The position numbers and the translations under genes were made by a program. The notes below the pieces were generated by a model. That model made no database searches, was not told where the DNA came from, and saw nothing but the letters and a program-made list of their open reading frames with translations. Positions 26,991-36,511 of a stretch of DNA of 64,000 nt are shown here, one piece after another (within the stretch, counting starts at the first letter, position 1; the number at the start of each line of letters is the position of its first letter). The DNA comes from CAWDMN01 sp963803155 (GTDB lineage Bacteria; Acidobacteriota; Terriglobia; Versatilivoradales; Versatilivoraceae): assembly GCA_963803155.1 (NCBI GenBank), contig CAWDMN010000048.1:1-64000 (forward strand), written 5' to 3'.

Positions 26991-27950
26991 TCAAGCCACT
27001 TGCGGTTGCAGTTTTCCCCAATAAGCTGGCCTCTTGCCGATTTTCAAAAGAGTCCTTTCGATGCGTTCTTGCCGGCCCCAGTCACTCCATAAGATTTCGT
27101 GCATTTCCATGACTGCGAGATTCTGCGGAATTTTTTCCAGGACCTGCTCCGAAAAATTGCATGAGGGCATTCTCGAGTAAATTTCATCCAATGCATCCTT
27201 TCCCAGGGGGCTATCAGAGGCCTTCCCATATTCCTCTGTTAGCGTCATAACCTCAGGGATTGTCTTGTAGCCCAAGTTCCAGAGAGTTCGTTGTTGAGAA
27301 GCCATGATGAATGTATTCCATAAAGCTCCATGAGCAATCAATTTTACATGGAGGTCTTTAGAGGGTTTTTCGTGAAATTTTGTCACGGAATGAACCTGGT
27401 TTGCACCCTTCCATCCAAGATGAAATCCTTGTTCCACCAACCCATAGTCGAGTTTTGTAGTTTCGGGTGGGATTCCCAACAAAAAAAGATAATCTTGATG
27501 TTCCTCAGTTGCCTCGAGCATGTTTTTTACAATCTGTACAAACCGTTGTTCGGGAAAAATAAAATGATCGGAAGGAAGAATGACAACCGAGGCCTCCGGA
27601 TCCTGTTTCCGGATATAGGAAATTGCCATCATTATTCCGACCGCTGTCTCCCTATTCTCCGGCTGGAGGATTATCTTCCCCCCCTCGATCCCTTTCAACT
27701 GTTCTTGTAAGTATGGTAGGTGTGATCGAACAGTGACAATCACTTTCCTGTGCTCAGCACTGATTCGATGGGCCCGGCTGATTGTATGCTGTAACATGGA
27801 ACGAGTCCCGATAAAGGTACAATACTGCTTGGGTTTGTGATGTCCTAGCCACCGTCGAACCAATGGACCAAGTCGCTGGCCCTCTCCTCCCGCAAGAATG
27901 ATGGTCCAAACATTACCTGGGTACGGCCCTCGGATTTTCTCGAGTTGCAT
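26991..27950 (-). CDS. sugar-phosphate nucleotidyltransferase (mannose-1-P guanylyltransferase-like), copy 1
   Basis: A 319-residue protein starting at ATG 27950, preceded by AAGGAG. The N-terminal nucleotide-binding motif is VWTIILAGGEGQRLGPLV, followed by KPKQYCTFIGTRSMLQHT and VVILPSDHFIFPEQRF, as in GDP-mannose pyrophosphorylases without the isomerase domain. The end ILWSDWGRQERIERTL matches the family's SDWGT-like region. It would activate a sugar phosphate for polysaccharide or glycan synthesis. No glycosyltransferase lies next to it. A paralogue is at 49093-50070, about half identical by eye. Confidence 0.82.
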   Translation of the reverse strand: MQLEKIRGPYPGNVWTIILAGGEGQRLGPLVRRWLGHHKPKQYCTFIGTRSMLQHTISRAHRISAEHRKVIVTVRSHLPYLQEQLKGIEGGKIILQPENRETAVGIMMAISYIRKQDPEASVVILPSDHFIFPEQRFVQIVKNMLEATEEHQDYLFLLGIPPETTKLDYGLVEQGFHLGWKGANQVHSVTKFHEKPSKDLHVKLIAHGALWNTFIMASQQRTLWNLGYKTIPEVMTLTEEYGKASDSPLGKDALDEIYSRMPSCNFSEQVLEKIPQNLAVMEMHEILWSDWGRQERIERTLLKIGKRPAYWGKLQPQVA

Positions 27951-28342
27951 TGTTTTTCTCCTTGTTCTGGGAGGTATCCCATTTCCCTTCAAACGCCACT
28001 CACTTTCCCGTGGTGTCTGGCGCATGTTTCAGCGAATCATGAAGACATCCGATCAGTCCTTGGCGTAGGCTTCTGGAATGATTTTGTGCTCTAGGGGATC
28101 GCTTCATAATCTTCAACCCTAACCTGCAATCTTTAAGGCCCAAAAAAAACACAGTTGAAGATTATGAGACAAAGAGAAATTACTCAATACTGTCTGGACA
28201 TGATTCTAGGTGGTAGGAACACGGTATATCAGGATGGGCAGGCGCTATTCATTTTGTCGATGGGATGGTTTTGAAAGCCCCATTAAGTCGAAATAGATCG
28301 TCTCATTCCCGAAGCAGATCTTTTCAATTCAGATAATGAGCC
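27951..28342. other. intergenic region, 392 bases
   Basis: I see no gene or clear structure here. It separates the nucleotidyltransferase from the two-component pair; both are on the minus strand, so it should hold the nucleotidyltransferase promoter. Confidence 0.5.
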
Positions 28343-28993
28343 TTATCCAATTATCCCTTTGCGAACCGAATAGAGAATTAGGTCGGCTGTAGAGTGCAGT
28401 CCCAACTTCTGTAGAATATGGGCACGATGAGTTTCCACGGTGTAAAGGCTCAGTTCCAGCAATGAAGCCACTTCCTTATTGCTTTTCCCTTCAGCCAGCA
28501 TTTGAAGAATTTCTCGTTCGCGAGTTGTCAACAGTTCGTAACTGTCCTCTTCCCCTTTTTGTCCGAGTTGGCGAACATAATCTTCCAATAATAAACGACT
28601 CACGGTGGGGCTGAAGAAAGATTTACCCTCATGAACAGCTCGAATTGCCCGGATCAGATCCGATTCCGCCGAATCTTTTAGCAGGTAAGCCCTCGCACCT
28701 GCTTTCAAAGCACGCAAGACGTAGCTTTCATCAGAATGCATGCTTAGTATGACAATTCCCATTTCGGGATGTTTTTCCGAGATTTGACGGGCAGCTTCAA
28801 TGCCATTGAGGTTTGGCATTGCAATATCCATTACTACCACATTGGGGACTTCATTATTAGCCAATTCCACAGTCCGGCGGCCATCTTCAGCCTCTCCCAC
28901 CACCGCCATGTCAGGTTGCCTTTCCAATAAGAACCGCAACCCTACTCGCATAACTGTGTGATCATCGGCCAGGAGAATCCGAATCTTATTCAT
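28343..28993 (-). CDS. NarL/LuxR-type response regulator
   Basis: A 216-residue regulator. The receiver domain has the acidic pocket DD (RILLADDHTVMRVGLRFLLE), the phosphorylated Asp in VVMDIAMPNLNGIEAARQ and the conserved Lys in YLLKDSAESDLI. The C-terminal LuxR helix-turn-helix reads LTTREREILQMLAEGKSNKE then VASLLELSLYTVETHRAHIL. It overlaps the histidine kinase gene by eight bases, so the two form one unit. Target genes are unknown. Confidence 0.95.
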   Translation of the reverse strand: MNKIRILLADDHTVMRVGLRFLLERQPDMAVVGEAEDGRRTVELANNEVPNVVVMDIAMPNLNGIEAARQISEKHPEMGIVILSMHSDESYVLRALKAGARAYLLKDSAESDLIRAIRAVHEGKSFFSPTVSRLLLEDYVRQLGQKGEEDSYELLTTREREILQMLAEGKSNKEVASLLELSLYTVETHRAHILQKLGLHSTADLILYSVRKGIIG

Positions 28994-30359
28994 ATTTCAC
29001 CTTTTCTTTTGGAAGGTTCAGTGGCAATTCTATTTTGATAATAGTTCCATTCCCAATTTTAGATTCCATCTGCATAACTCCGTGCAGATTTCTAACCCGT
29101 TCTTCCATCCCAACCAACCCCATTCCCCTGGTTTTAATAGGATCAAAGCCCACGCCATCGTCTTGAATGGTCAACTTCAAGAGGTCGGGGGCCTGTTCTA
29201 CTCTGACAGACGCACTCGCCGCTTCGGCATGGCGTGCAATGTTATTCAAGGCCTCTTGAGTGACACGGAAAATGCAGGTTTTTTGTTCTTCGGTTAGGGT
29301 ATCAGGCAACTCTTCCGCAATTACTTTAACCGGTAAACCAGTCCGCCTGGACAACTCTCTCGCCAGCCAATGTAAAGCGGGAATCAGCCCAAAATCATCT
29401 AACATTGAAGGCCGCAGCAGGAGAGCCATATTTCTGATGGTCCCCAGAGTGTTTTCAGCAAGTACCTTAATTGCGCTCGAAATCTGGCGTGCTTCCTTTT
29501 GTTCTGGGGGAAGAAAAGAGCTCAAGTTGCCTAAATCGACGAGAATGGCACTTAAGGATTGGCCAATTTCATCATGGAGTTCTCTCGAAATGGAACGCCG
29601 TTCCTGCTCTTGCGCCGCTACCAGGCGTGCCGATAGCTTTTTGAGTTCGGCTTGAATTTGCAGTGTTTCCTGATAATGTCGCTCGGAAATTCGCTCCAAT
29701 CGCAAAATATTTGCTGTGCTGATTCCTGCCAAGATGACCCCTATACTCAAAGTTATCCCTAAGAGGAGAGTAATTCGATTTCGGAAACTGGCAAAAAGGT
29801 CCGCCAATCGACCCTCTCCGTCATTTAAAGCTCGTCGGTTGATTTCATCCATTTGAGTGGCAATTTTCAGCATTGTGGATCTCCGCGGGAAAATCTCTTG
29901 CCGTAGGAAATGAGTTCCCAAAAAGCGGCGTTGATCGGCCGACCAATTGAACACTGGCTCCAAGGTTTTCCAATAAGCTGTCAATTCCAGTTTTAGGTCC
30001 GCAAACAACTGCTGTTCCTCGGATATGAGCGAATTGGAATAATCCTGCAGGTTTGCATCCATTTCTTTCTGGACTTCTCGCAGATTCGACAATTGCTGTT
30101 CAGCAGCAACATCGTTGGGCTCCAACATGTAATCACGCACAAGGGTCCATGACGAATAAAGCTCGAAGCGGATTTGGTCTAATCGTTGATGCCTTTCCAA
30201 ATAACTTTGCGTGATTTGCCTATTGCGATCTTCAATGTGGCGCAACGTTCGGATTGAGTTGAAACCGACCATAGCCATCAAAACCAGGAGGCTCCCAAAT
30301 CCCAAAATCAACATCAACCGGGTTCTTTGACGTGGCGTTTTGTTAGAAGGGGCGGGCAT
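28986..30359 (-). CDS. NarL-partner sensor histidine kinase
   Basis: A 457-residue membrane kinase starting at ATG 30359 (GGAG eight bases upstream). Two membrane helices (LMLILGFGSLLVLMAMVGF and ITLLLGITLSIGVILAG) enclose a helical periplasmic sensor of about 150 residues of CHASE3-like character. Then come the HisKA_3 dimerisation motif with the phosphorylated His in RSISRELHDEIGQSLSAIL, and a HATPase_c domain (TQEALNNIARHAEAASASVR, DDGVGFDP, GMGLVGMEERV). Signal unknown. Confidence 0.94.
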   Translation of the reverse strand: MPAPSNKTPRQRTRLMLILGFGSLLVLMAMVGFNSIRTLRHIEDRNRQITQSYLERHQRLDQIRFELYSSWTLVRDYMLEPNDVAAEQQLSNLREVQKEMDANLQDYSNSLISEEQQLFADLKLELTAYWKTLEPVFNWSADQRRFLGTHFLRQEIFPRRSTMLKIATQMDEINRRALNDGEGRLADLFASFRNRITLLLGITLSIGVILAGISTANILRLERISERHYQETLQIQAELKKLSARLVAAQEQERRSISRELHDEIGQSLSAILVDLGNLSSFLPPEQKEARQISSAIKVLAENTLGTIRNMALLLRPSMLDDFGLIPALHWLARELSRRTGLPVKVIAEELPDTLTEEQKTCIFRVTQEALNNIARHAEAASASVRVEQAPDLLKLTIQDDGVGFDPIKTRGMGLVGMEERVRNLHGVMQMESKIGNGTIIKIELPLNLPKEKVKYE

Positions 30360-30368
30360 GGTGTTCAC

Positions 30369-30796
30369 TCCGGTCCTATAAATCAGGGTCCGTCTTCCAG
30401 GACATTGAGATTCTCATCCCCCAAAAATATGGAGGATGCAGACTTGGACTCAGCATCCGGCAGGCGTCCGGCAAGATTAGTCAAATCCTCTTAAATTGCT
30501 CTTCCAACAACACTAAAGACCTTCTATTTATCCTATCCCCAGATTGCCGTACATCTTCCCTATTTAATATACGTTAAAAACCATCGCAAAAATATAATGC
30601 CTAGGCAGTATTTCAGCCTCTTCCGTCGTTGTATGACAGTGTGAAAAAGGGGCACAAGGGGCTGCGTCTTTAATGGGAGAAGTTCAGGTAGCGTCTTTAT
30701 CTGTTCCAGAACAAGTAGCAAGCCCATTAGTTCATGAAGTGGGAAAATGCACTCAATCAGGGTTAATTGGGATTGTCGCCGCACATCCACGACCTA
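30369..30796. other. intergenic region, 428 bases
   Basis: No gene is supported. Both neighbours are on the minus strand: the kinase starts at its left end and the DUF1634 gene ends at its right. The region should contain the promoter of the two-component operon. Confidence 0.45.
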
Positions 30797-31183
30797 TTAT
30801 GTTCCGTTCGATAAACCATAAATCAATAGTCCCAACACGATGAGTGTAAATGTGACGTAGGTCCAATCCCGCTGCCGTGCAAAGGCATAGACGGAAAAAC
30901 CCACTCGGGCAACTGGAGTGAGGATCAGAAGGAGTAGCCCGAGCTGGATAATCCCGCGTCCTCGAAAAGAGATGGCATCCCCCCAAATTCCGCAGAGGGT
31001 TCTTAAGTCCGCTGGTTCACCACGGAACATTTGATAGCTGGGCTGCGATGAACCATGACGGACAAGGTATATAAGCCCCCCAACAAGGACAACGGCTGCT
31101 GCCAAGATGACTCCTGCCCGCAGCAGATTCCCCATCATCGTCTCCATTTTTTCGTCACTCCAGGAATTTCGCATCTGCGCCAT
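30797..31183 (-). CDS. DUF1634 membrane protein
   Basis: A 128-residue protein with three membrane helices: NLLRAGVILAAAVVLVGGLI, GIIQLGLLLLILTPVARVGF and VTFTLIVLGLLIYGL. This matches DUF1634, which is often found beside TauE/SafE transporters, as it is here (one-base gap). It is probably a subunit or helper of that transporter. Confidence 0.85.
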   Translation of the reverse strand: MAQMRNSWSDEKMETMMGNLLRAGVILAAAVVLVGGLIYLVRHGSSQPSYQMFRGEPADLRTLCGIWGDAISFRGRGIIQLGLLLLILTPVARVGFSVYAFARQRDWTYVTFTLIVLGLLIYGLSNGT

Positions 31184-31184
31184 T

Positions 31185-32027
31185 TCAGAACCTGCCTTTC
31201 ATACTGCTGTAAATCATTTCCAACGCCAGAAGGACCACGACGGCGCCAAACAGATGGCGGAGCATTTTCGTTCGCGCGGAAGCCAAGACTTTCGCTCCGA
31301 GGAATGAACCCAGTAACACCCCGAGTACGACAGGCATTGCCAGTCCCGGATCAATATATCCCCGGCTGAGGTACACTCCTGCGCTGGCTGCGGCCGTCAC
31401 TCCGATCATGAAGTTACTAGTGGTGCTCGAGACTTTGAAGGGGAGTTGCATCGCCTGATCCATTGCAATGACTTTCAGAGCGCCCGACCCAATGCCCAAC
31501 AACCCGGAAAGAGTGCCCGCTCCCAGCATCAGCCCAAACCCCAACGGGACGGCACGAACACAGTATTGTTTTTCACCCGTGGGGGTTGGATAACTTCCAT
31601 GCATTTTTAAAAGAGTCGCCAATCGATCCCTGGGGGAATGTTCATCACATATTTTATCCAGTCGAGGACGGATCGACTGATAGGCCGAATATAGCAACAC
31701 GAATCCAAAAATTGCTCCGATAATCTGAGGAGAGATGATTAATGCAAGGTAAGCTCCCAAAAGGGCCCCCAGACTGGTGGCAATCTCCAGGAACATTCCG
31801 ATGCGGATGTTTGAGTAGCCTTCCTTCACATAGGCTGAGGCGGCACCTGAGGATGTGGCGATGACGGAAACTAACGAGGCCCCAATGGCATAATGGATAT
31901 CCACGCCAAGGGCTAGTGTCAATAAGGGCACAATGACCACTCCTCCCCCCAATCCTGTCAGAGAACCCAAAAAACCAGCCAATAAAGCCCCGGTCCACAG
32001 GATCAAAGTAAACCCGAAAATGTCCAT
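31185..32027 (-). CDS. TauE/SafE-family sulfite/anion exporter-like permease
   Basis: A 280-residue membrane protein with about eight helices and the duplicated TauE/SafE motif: LGSLTGLGGGVVIVPLLTLA in the first half and LSGLLGIGSGALKVIAMDQA in the second. Proteins of this family move sulfur-containing or organic anions across the inner membrane. It forms an operon with the DUF1634 gene. The substrate is not known. Confidence 0.92.
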   Translation of the reverse strand: MDIFGFTLILWTGALLAGFLGSLTGLGGGVVIVPLLTLALGVDIHYAIGASLVSVIATSSGAASAYVKEGYSNIRIGMFLEIATSLGALLGAYLALIISPQIIGAIFGFVLLYSAYQSIRPRLDKICDEHSPRDRLATLLKMHGSYPTPTGEKQYCVRAVPLGFGLMLGAGTLSGLLGIGSGALKVIAMDQAMQLPFKVSSTTSNFMIGVTAAASAGVYLSRGYIDPGLAMPVVLGVLLGSFLGAKVLASARTKMLRHLFGAVVVLLALEMIYSSMKGRF

Positions 32028-32599
32028 CCGTATCCTCCTGAAATTTCGCCACGATAGAAGTTACGTGAAATCGTCCACCAAAGTCTGCCGAATGGGAGGG
32101 CGCACTTTCGTCCATGTTCTATTTTAGAGTGATATCTTTGCATATTTTTAATCTCAAAACCATAAGGCACCAATCGATTCTGAGATTCAAGGTACTTGTC
32201 AAACCTCATAAATGATCTACCGCTTAAAAAAATGTCCCCTATTAATGTTACGTGCTGTCAATTTATAATTTCACGAAAACCAGACTTCAACAACATGAAG
32301 AATGGAGCAGCCATTAAAATGAAGATGCTCAAGTGATTCTTGATTGTATTATCGATATTCACTTGCCTTGTCGCTCTTTAAATTGAAACGGGAAAGGCGC
32401 CAGAACTATCCTCTCATAGAGATCATGATGGATTTTTAAATCTACCAGGCCCTTGGACTTTGAGCGGTTCACGAAGGGAGAATGCAATTCGACTCTCGCA
32501 AATACTATACTTTCTGAGTTCGCCCGCAGAAGAGGAGGTTTACCTTAAGCAATAAGACGGCAGCTATTAAACGGCGATGATTGCCTGGAATCATTCGGG
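32028..32599. other. intergenic region, 572 bases
   Basis: No gene or strong signal is seen. It lies between the divergently oriented tauE-like gene and the lgt remnant and should hold the tauE promoter. Confidence 0.45.
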
Positions 32600-32605
32600 A
32601 CTATC

Positions 32606-32960
32606 TATTTTATTCATAGGATTGATCCGGTGGCAATTCATCTTTATGGCAGTTGGGTTATGAAATATTATGGATTAGCCTACTTATTGGCTTTCCTGAT
32701 CGGATACTATTTACTGAAACGAGCCTATCAAACAGGCCGTTCGCCTTTGGATGCGAAGAAATTACAATCAGCCATGACGGGATTGATTATCGGTGCCCTT
32801 CTCGGAGGACAATTGGAATGAATGCTCCTCTACGGGTGGGATGGGTTCTACCACAATCCGCTTGTTCTTTTTGAGATTTGGGATGGAGGCATGGTCAGTC
32901 ACGGTGGATTCGCTGGAGTTACCTTGGCGCTAATATGGATTGCTTGGTTGAAAGTGGGAG
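32606..32960 (+). pseudogene. lgt: prolipoprotein diacylglyceryl transferase remnant
   Basis: The N-terminal third of Lgt is readable: IDPVAIHLYGSWVMKYYG, LAYLLAFLIGYYLLKRAY, then ALLGGQLE followed by a TGA where an aromatic codon is expected, then MLLYGWDGFYHNPLVLFE and MVSHGGFAGVTLALIW. Lgt attaches the lipid to lipoproteins in the inner membrane. The copy is cut off at about residue 120 by a transposase fragment and has an in-frame stop, so it is not functional; another lgt must exist elsewhere. Confidence 0.75.
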
Positions 32961-33495
32961 GCTGGCTGAAGGATCTTGAGGAACAATGCCGGTTGCTTCG
33001 GGAGTGCAACAATTCCGCAGTGGCTGTGCAATCACAGATGGATGGTTGTTATGCGATCAAAACGGATTTGCCAAGTCCATGATGACAGGACAAGTCATTC
33101 ATAAACCGTATAAGGATTTGACGCTGATGGAGCAAGCCTTTCGGAATTCCAAGACGGCTTGGTTAGAGATGCGTCCTTAATATATGCGTTCGGAGCAAAG
33201 CACCCAATTCCACGCCTTGGCGGTGATGTTAGCTTACCTGGTGGTTCGTCGGCTTCAGGACGCATCGAAATTCTTCGATCTCACGGCTGAAGAAGGTTTA
33301 CGCCAACTGGCCCAGCTTTTTTCGATCCACCTCCAAGTGGATTGCAGGACCCACTGTCATCAAATTCCCGCTCCGCGCTCCCTTTCAGCCAACTTGCTCA
33401 AAGCGCCCCAAGTGACATTACCAAAAGTGCTTTCTCATTTAGAGGCTGTTGAAGTCACTAGGAGGAAGCCGACGGAACGCCGTCGAAACCTATAA
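32961..33495 (+). pseudogene. transposase C-terminal fragment (IS1634/IS4-superfamily-like)
   Basis: The fragment reads DGCYAIKTDLP in one frame, then after a frameshift SMMTGQVIHKPYKDLTLMEQ and AFRNSKTAWLEMRP, a stop, and RSEQSTQFHALAVMLAYLVV then DLTAEEGLRQLAQLFSIHLQ, ending VLSHLEAVEVTRRKPTERRR. This is the C-terminal end of an IS1634-like DDE transposase (Y-[2]-R/K-[n]-E region). One frameshift and one stop break it. It abuts the lgt remnant and probably caused its truncation. No terminal repeats were found. Confidence 0.6.
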
Positions 33496-33505
33496 CATCA
33501 AGAGG

Positions 33506-33928
33506 CTATAACGGGTGTTCATCCCACTGCGTGAGATGAACACCCGCTGCATGGTAATTCCCACCTGGCAATTGATCGAATTTCACCCGACTGTCAATTT
33601 TTTCCTGACAATCGATACAATGCATGGACCAGGGTACGGCGATTAGCCGACGAAGCCGGATCTTCTTCCCACAACTGCGACAGATCCCAAAAGAATTTTC
33701 TTCTATTCTCCTCAGGGCTGATTGAACGTTGTGAATCAACCCCGATTCATAGTCGATCAGGAACGAAGCCGTTTCAAGCAACGGCTTCTGGTCAATCTGC
33801 TCTTCTATCCCAAAAAAAGGATGGAATTCAAAATTTTCACGCTGCCAAGTAATTTCAGATTGTAATTCATTCAATTTATCGAGTAATCGTTCCCTAAGTT
33901 TGTTTTTGACCTTTGAGTTCATAATCAT
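33506..33928 (-). CDS. DksA/TraR-type C4 zinc-finger protein
   Basis: A 140-residue protein with a coiled-coil N-terminus (LRERLLDKLNELQSEITWQR) and a C4 zinc finger (CRSCGKKIR ... CIDCQEKI), the DksA/TraR plan. Such proteins bind RNA polymerase near its secondary channel and alter transcription. It lacks an obvious DxxDA tip motif, so it may not act like classical DksA. Its last codons are inside a perfect 12-base hairpin (33512-33546). Confidence 0.85.
   Translation of the reverse strand: MIMNSKVKNKLRERLLDKLNELQSEITWQRENFEFHPFFGIEEQIDQKPLLETASFLIDYESGLIHNVQSALRRIEENSFGICRSCGKKIRLRRLIAVPWSMHCIDCQEKIDSRVKFDQLPGGNYHAAGVHLTQWDEHPL
33512..33546. repeat. perfect 12-base stem hairpin at end of dksA-like gene
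   Basis: CGGGTGTTCATC at 33512-33523 pairs with GATGAACACCCG at 33535-33546, with an 11-base loop. It encodes the last residues of the zinc-finger protein on the minus strand. No T-run follows, so a standard terminator is unlikely. Confidence 0.5.
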
Positions 33929-34747
33929 TCTCCCTTCAGCGCCAAGTTGTGAGAATCCCAGGAACCCATTTTTCCATTCGCCACTGAATTAGCCCCGATT
34001 TCCAGGAATTCTCATCAAATTGCAAATAGTCAATTTCGTGTAACTGCTCGAATCCCTTACTGACACTTCCCTTTTGGTATTCATCTCGGCAGATTCCATC
34101 AAAAAGACCCTTCGTCCCTGAGAAAGGTTAGGCATTGGGACCTCGGGTTCAACTAACTGCTGACTGTCTGGAATCCTGGGCGTCAATTCATTCCGGACCC
34201 GAGCAGTTACAAAACAATGATAATAATTCAGCGAGAAGTTGAACATCCCTTCAACGAGGGATTTTCAAGCCTATTTTCACATCATGTTTCCCTTACCTTA
34301 GCCCAGTCCGAGCAGAAACATGGTGCACTAGAAATAAAGATGGATTAGCGGATGGTGTCGATTTCGGGGGATCTGTCTGTCCATTCATTTTTGGACTTCA
34401 GGCCAAGAAAAGGATTCTCTGCAGATCCGTCAAAAATGCCACAATTAACAAATCCTCCACAAATTCGCTCCCACTTGAATTTATTGGAGTTGATGAGTGT
34501 AAGCATGCAAAGCTGCCTCAACAATTGGTTATCAGAAAGCTCCTTCTCCCCTCAGACAGAAATGATAAGTCGTTGTTTTCTTTTTAGTTCCCTTTCAGGT
34601 TTGGCATTTGGAACTCTTCGTGCAAGAACGAATAGTGATGCTGGCAAGTTACCAGTGTCCAGGGTATCCGCAAGCAGTAAGATGAAATTTTCTTCTTAAT
34701 TCTATGCTTGGAATACCTTGATTTTGATGTATTGGAGGTTTTTCCAA
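33929..34747. other. intergenic region, 819 bases
   Basis: The flanking genes diverge, so promoters for both are expected. The open frames at 33989-34246 (minus) and 34352-34699 (plus) have no recognisable domain and I do not call them. GGAGG at about 34733 serves the gene at 34748. Confidence 0.45.
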
Positions 34748-35446
34748 ATGGTCAGTTCAAGCCAAATAAGAATTCTCTTCGCAGCGATGATGGCGGTGTT
34801 GTTGTTCCCATTTGTTGTAAGGGGCGATCAGTGGGATCGGCGGACTATTGTTACGATAAATGAACCATTCGAAATTCCAGGAAAAGTCCTTAGTGCCGGG
34901 AAATATGTTTTTAAACTATTTGATAGTGCTTCTGATCGGAACATTGTTCAAATCTTCAATGACCGGGAAGACAAAGTATATGCCACGATCATAGCCATTC
35001 CCAGCTATCGATTAAATCCACCTGACAAGACAGATATCACTTTTTGGGAGCGAGCCGAAAATGCGCCTCCTGCCATTCGGACCTGGTTTTCCCCCGGAGA
35101 TCAATACGGTGAAGAATTCGTTTATCCAAAGGTAAAAGCGTTGGAAATTGCCAAGAAGAATGATCAACCTGTTCTTGCAATGCCGTCGGCTACACCCAAC
35201 ATTGCAGGAGAACTCAAGAAGGCTCCACTTTTTGCTTTAACCCCTTTGAATAAGAAAATTCAGATTGCGCAGGTAACAGCTCCGCCGAATATTCCTTCAA
35301 AAGCTAAAACGCCAGTGGCACAAGCCACGGAGAAGCCCACAGAATTGCCTCATACGGCCAGTAATCTCCCGCTATTTTTACTTCTGGGCCTCTTTTCACT
35401 CTCAGGGGGATTTCTTTTGAGGATTGGTCGTTTATATATGAAATGA
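34748..35446 (+). CDS. secreted protein with LPxTG-like C-terminal sorting signal
   Basis: A 232-residue protein starting at ATG 34748, 8-10 bases after GGAGG. A signal peptide (ILFAAMMAVLLFPFVVRG) leads to a beta-rich domain (TIVTINEPFEIPGKVLSAGK, FKLFDSASDRNIVQIFNDRE), a Pro/Ala/Thr-rich linker, and a C-terminus of LPHTA, a hydrophobic helix (LPLFLLLGLFSLSGGFLL) and a basic end (RIGRLYMK). This tripartite tail is that of a sortase substrate. A sortase is encoded at 40095-40823. The N-terminal domain is common in Acidobacteriota, but I know no function for it. Confidence 0.75.
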   Translation: MVSSSQIRILFAAMMAVLLFPFVVRGDQWDRRTIVTINEPFEIPGKVLSAGKYVFKLFDSASDRNIVQIFNDREDKVYATIIAIPSYRLNPPDKTDITFWERAENAPPAIRTWFSPGDQYGEEFVYPKVKALEIAKKNDQPVLAMPSATPNIAGELKKAPLFALTPLNKKIQIAQVTAPPNIPSKAKTPVAQATEKPTELPHTASNLPLFLLLGLFSLSGGFLLRIGRLYMK

Positions 35447-35464
35447 CAACTGAGGAGGATCACC

Positions 35465-36511
35465 ATGCGTATTCTCAAATGGTCGTTGATAGTCTCGTGG
35501 ATGGTGTTTTTTCCATGTCTGACCGGGGTCCAATTGGCAAATGACATAACGAGAGCCCAGCTAGTGCCGGGAGTTGAACACCCTCCAGCAGGAAATCGTC
35601 AGGAAACCAGCCACCCCCAACAGTGGACCAATTGGCTAATTATTGGCGGAAACCAATATATTCCGGTTGTTAATGATGTAGGACGGAATTTCCAACTGGC
35701 CAGGGAAAACTTCCTGCAAATGGATCTTGCAAGATCAGCTCAGGAGATACATAAAGCGGCAGCATTCCTTCAGGGGGAACTAGGTACTGCTTCAAGAGAG
35801 CAAAAGATCAAATTGGAAAAGTCAATTCACGCATTGAACAAGCTTGCTTATCGGCTGGAACACCATTCCATCACGTCTCTAGATCAATTGGACACTGTTT
35901 TTGCCTTTGTCAATCGAGTCGACATGGAACACAGCTGGGTTGTTGTAGGAGTTGAGAAATGGACTCCTTTAGCTGAGGCAACAAATTCCCACTTAGGTCA
36001 AGCACAGCGGGATTTTCTACATTCAGACTTCAAGTCTGCCGCAGCTGAGCTTTTCAAGGTTTCTGGCTTGCTGAAACTGGAACTTAACCGTGCTACCCCT
36101 GACGGAAAAAGCAGGCTGACTGCCGCTTGGAAAGCCATGGATAAACTCGCATATCAAATTGAAGAAGGATCCATAAACAATGTAATAGAACTTCATGCCC
36201 CTTTTGCAGAGGCCCAATACGCCTTCGCCGAGACACACTACTTAAATGCATTATGGGATTGGGACAATCATGATAACACCCAAACGGGTTTTGAGCTTAA
36301 AGCTGCAATTCTCAATTTAGAGGAAGGAGCAAAATGGGCCGGCCATGGCGCTGCGTATAACAATTCATGGTTTGTCAAAGATGCCTATGCTTTAAGTCAG
36401 AAATTGATTTCTGGTCAACTTGGTGTTTCAGCAAATGTTCCCCAAGAAATTCACTCTGTAGGGAACACAATTGAAAACCTTCTCAAGCAAGTTGAGCCGC
36501 GGGTATCGTGA
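35465..36511 (+). CDS. secreted helical repeat protein, function unknown
   Basis: A 348-residue protein with a signal peptide (WSLIVSWMVFFPCLTGVQLA). The mature part has repeated units of roughly 100 residues: WLIIGGNQYIPVVNDVGRNF...LARSAQEIHKAAAFLQGEL, WVVVGVEKWTPLAEATNSHL...DFKSAAAELFKVSGLLKLEL, and a third, weaker one with YNNSWFVKDAYALSQKL. The repeats suggest a duplicated helical-bundle domain, somewhat like YfdX-type proteins. It begins 18 bases after the LPxTG-like gene with GAGGA upstream, so the two are probably one operon. Confidence 0.7.
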   Translation: MRILKWSLIVSWMVFFPCLTGVQLANDITRAQLVPGVEHPPAGNRQETSHPQQWTNWLIIGGNQYIPVVNDVGRNFQLARENFLQMDLARSAQEIHKAAAFLQGELGTASREQKIKLEKSIHALNKLAYRLEHHSITSLDQLDTVFAFVNRVDMEHSWVVVGVEKWTPLAEATNSHLGQAQRDFLHSDFKSAAAELFKVSGLLKLELNRATPDGKSRLTAAWKAMDKLAYQIEEGSINNVIELHAPFAEAQYAFAETHYLNALWDWDNHDNTQTGFELKAAILNLEEGAKWAGHGAAYNNSWFVKDAYALSQKLISGQLGVSANVPQEIHSVGNTIENLLKQVEPRVS

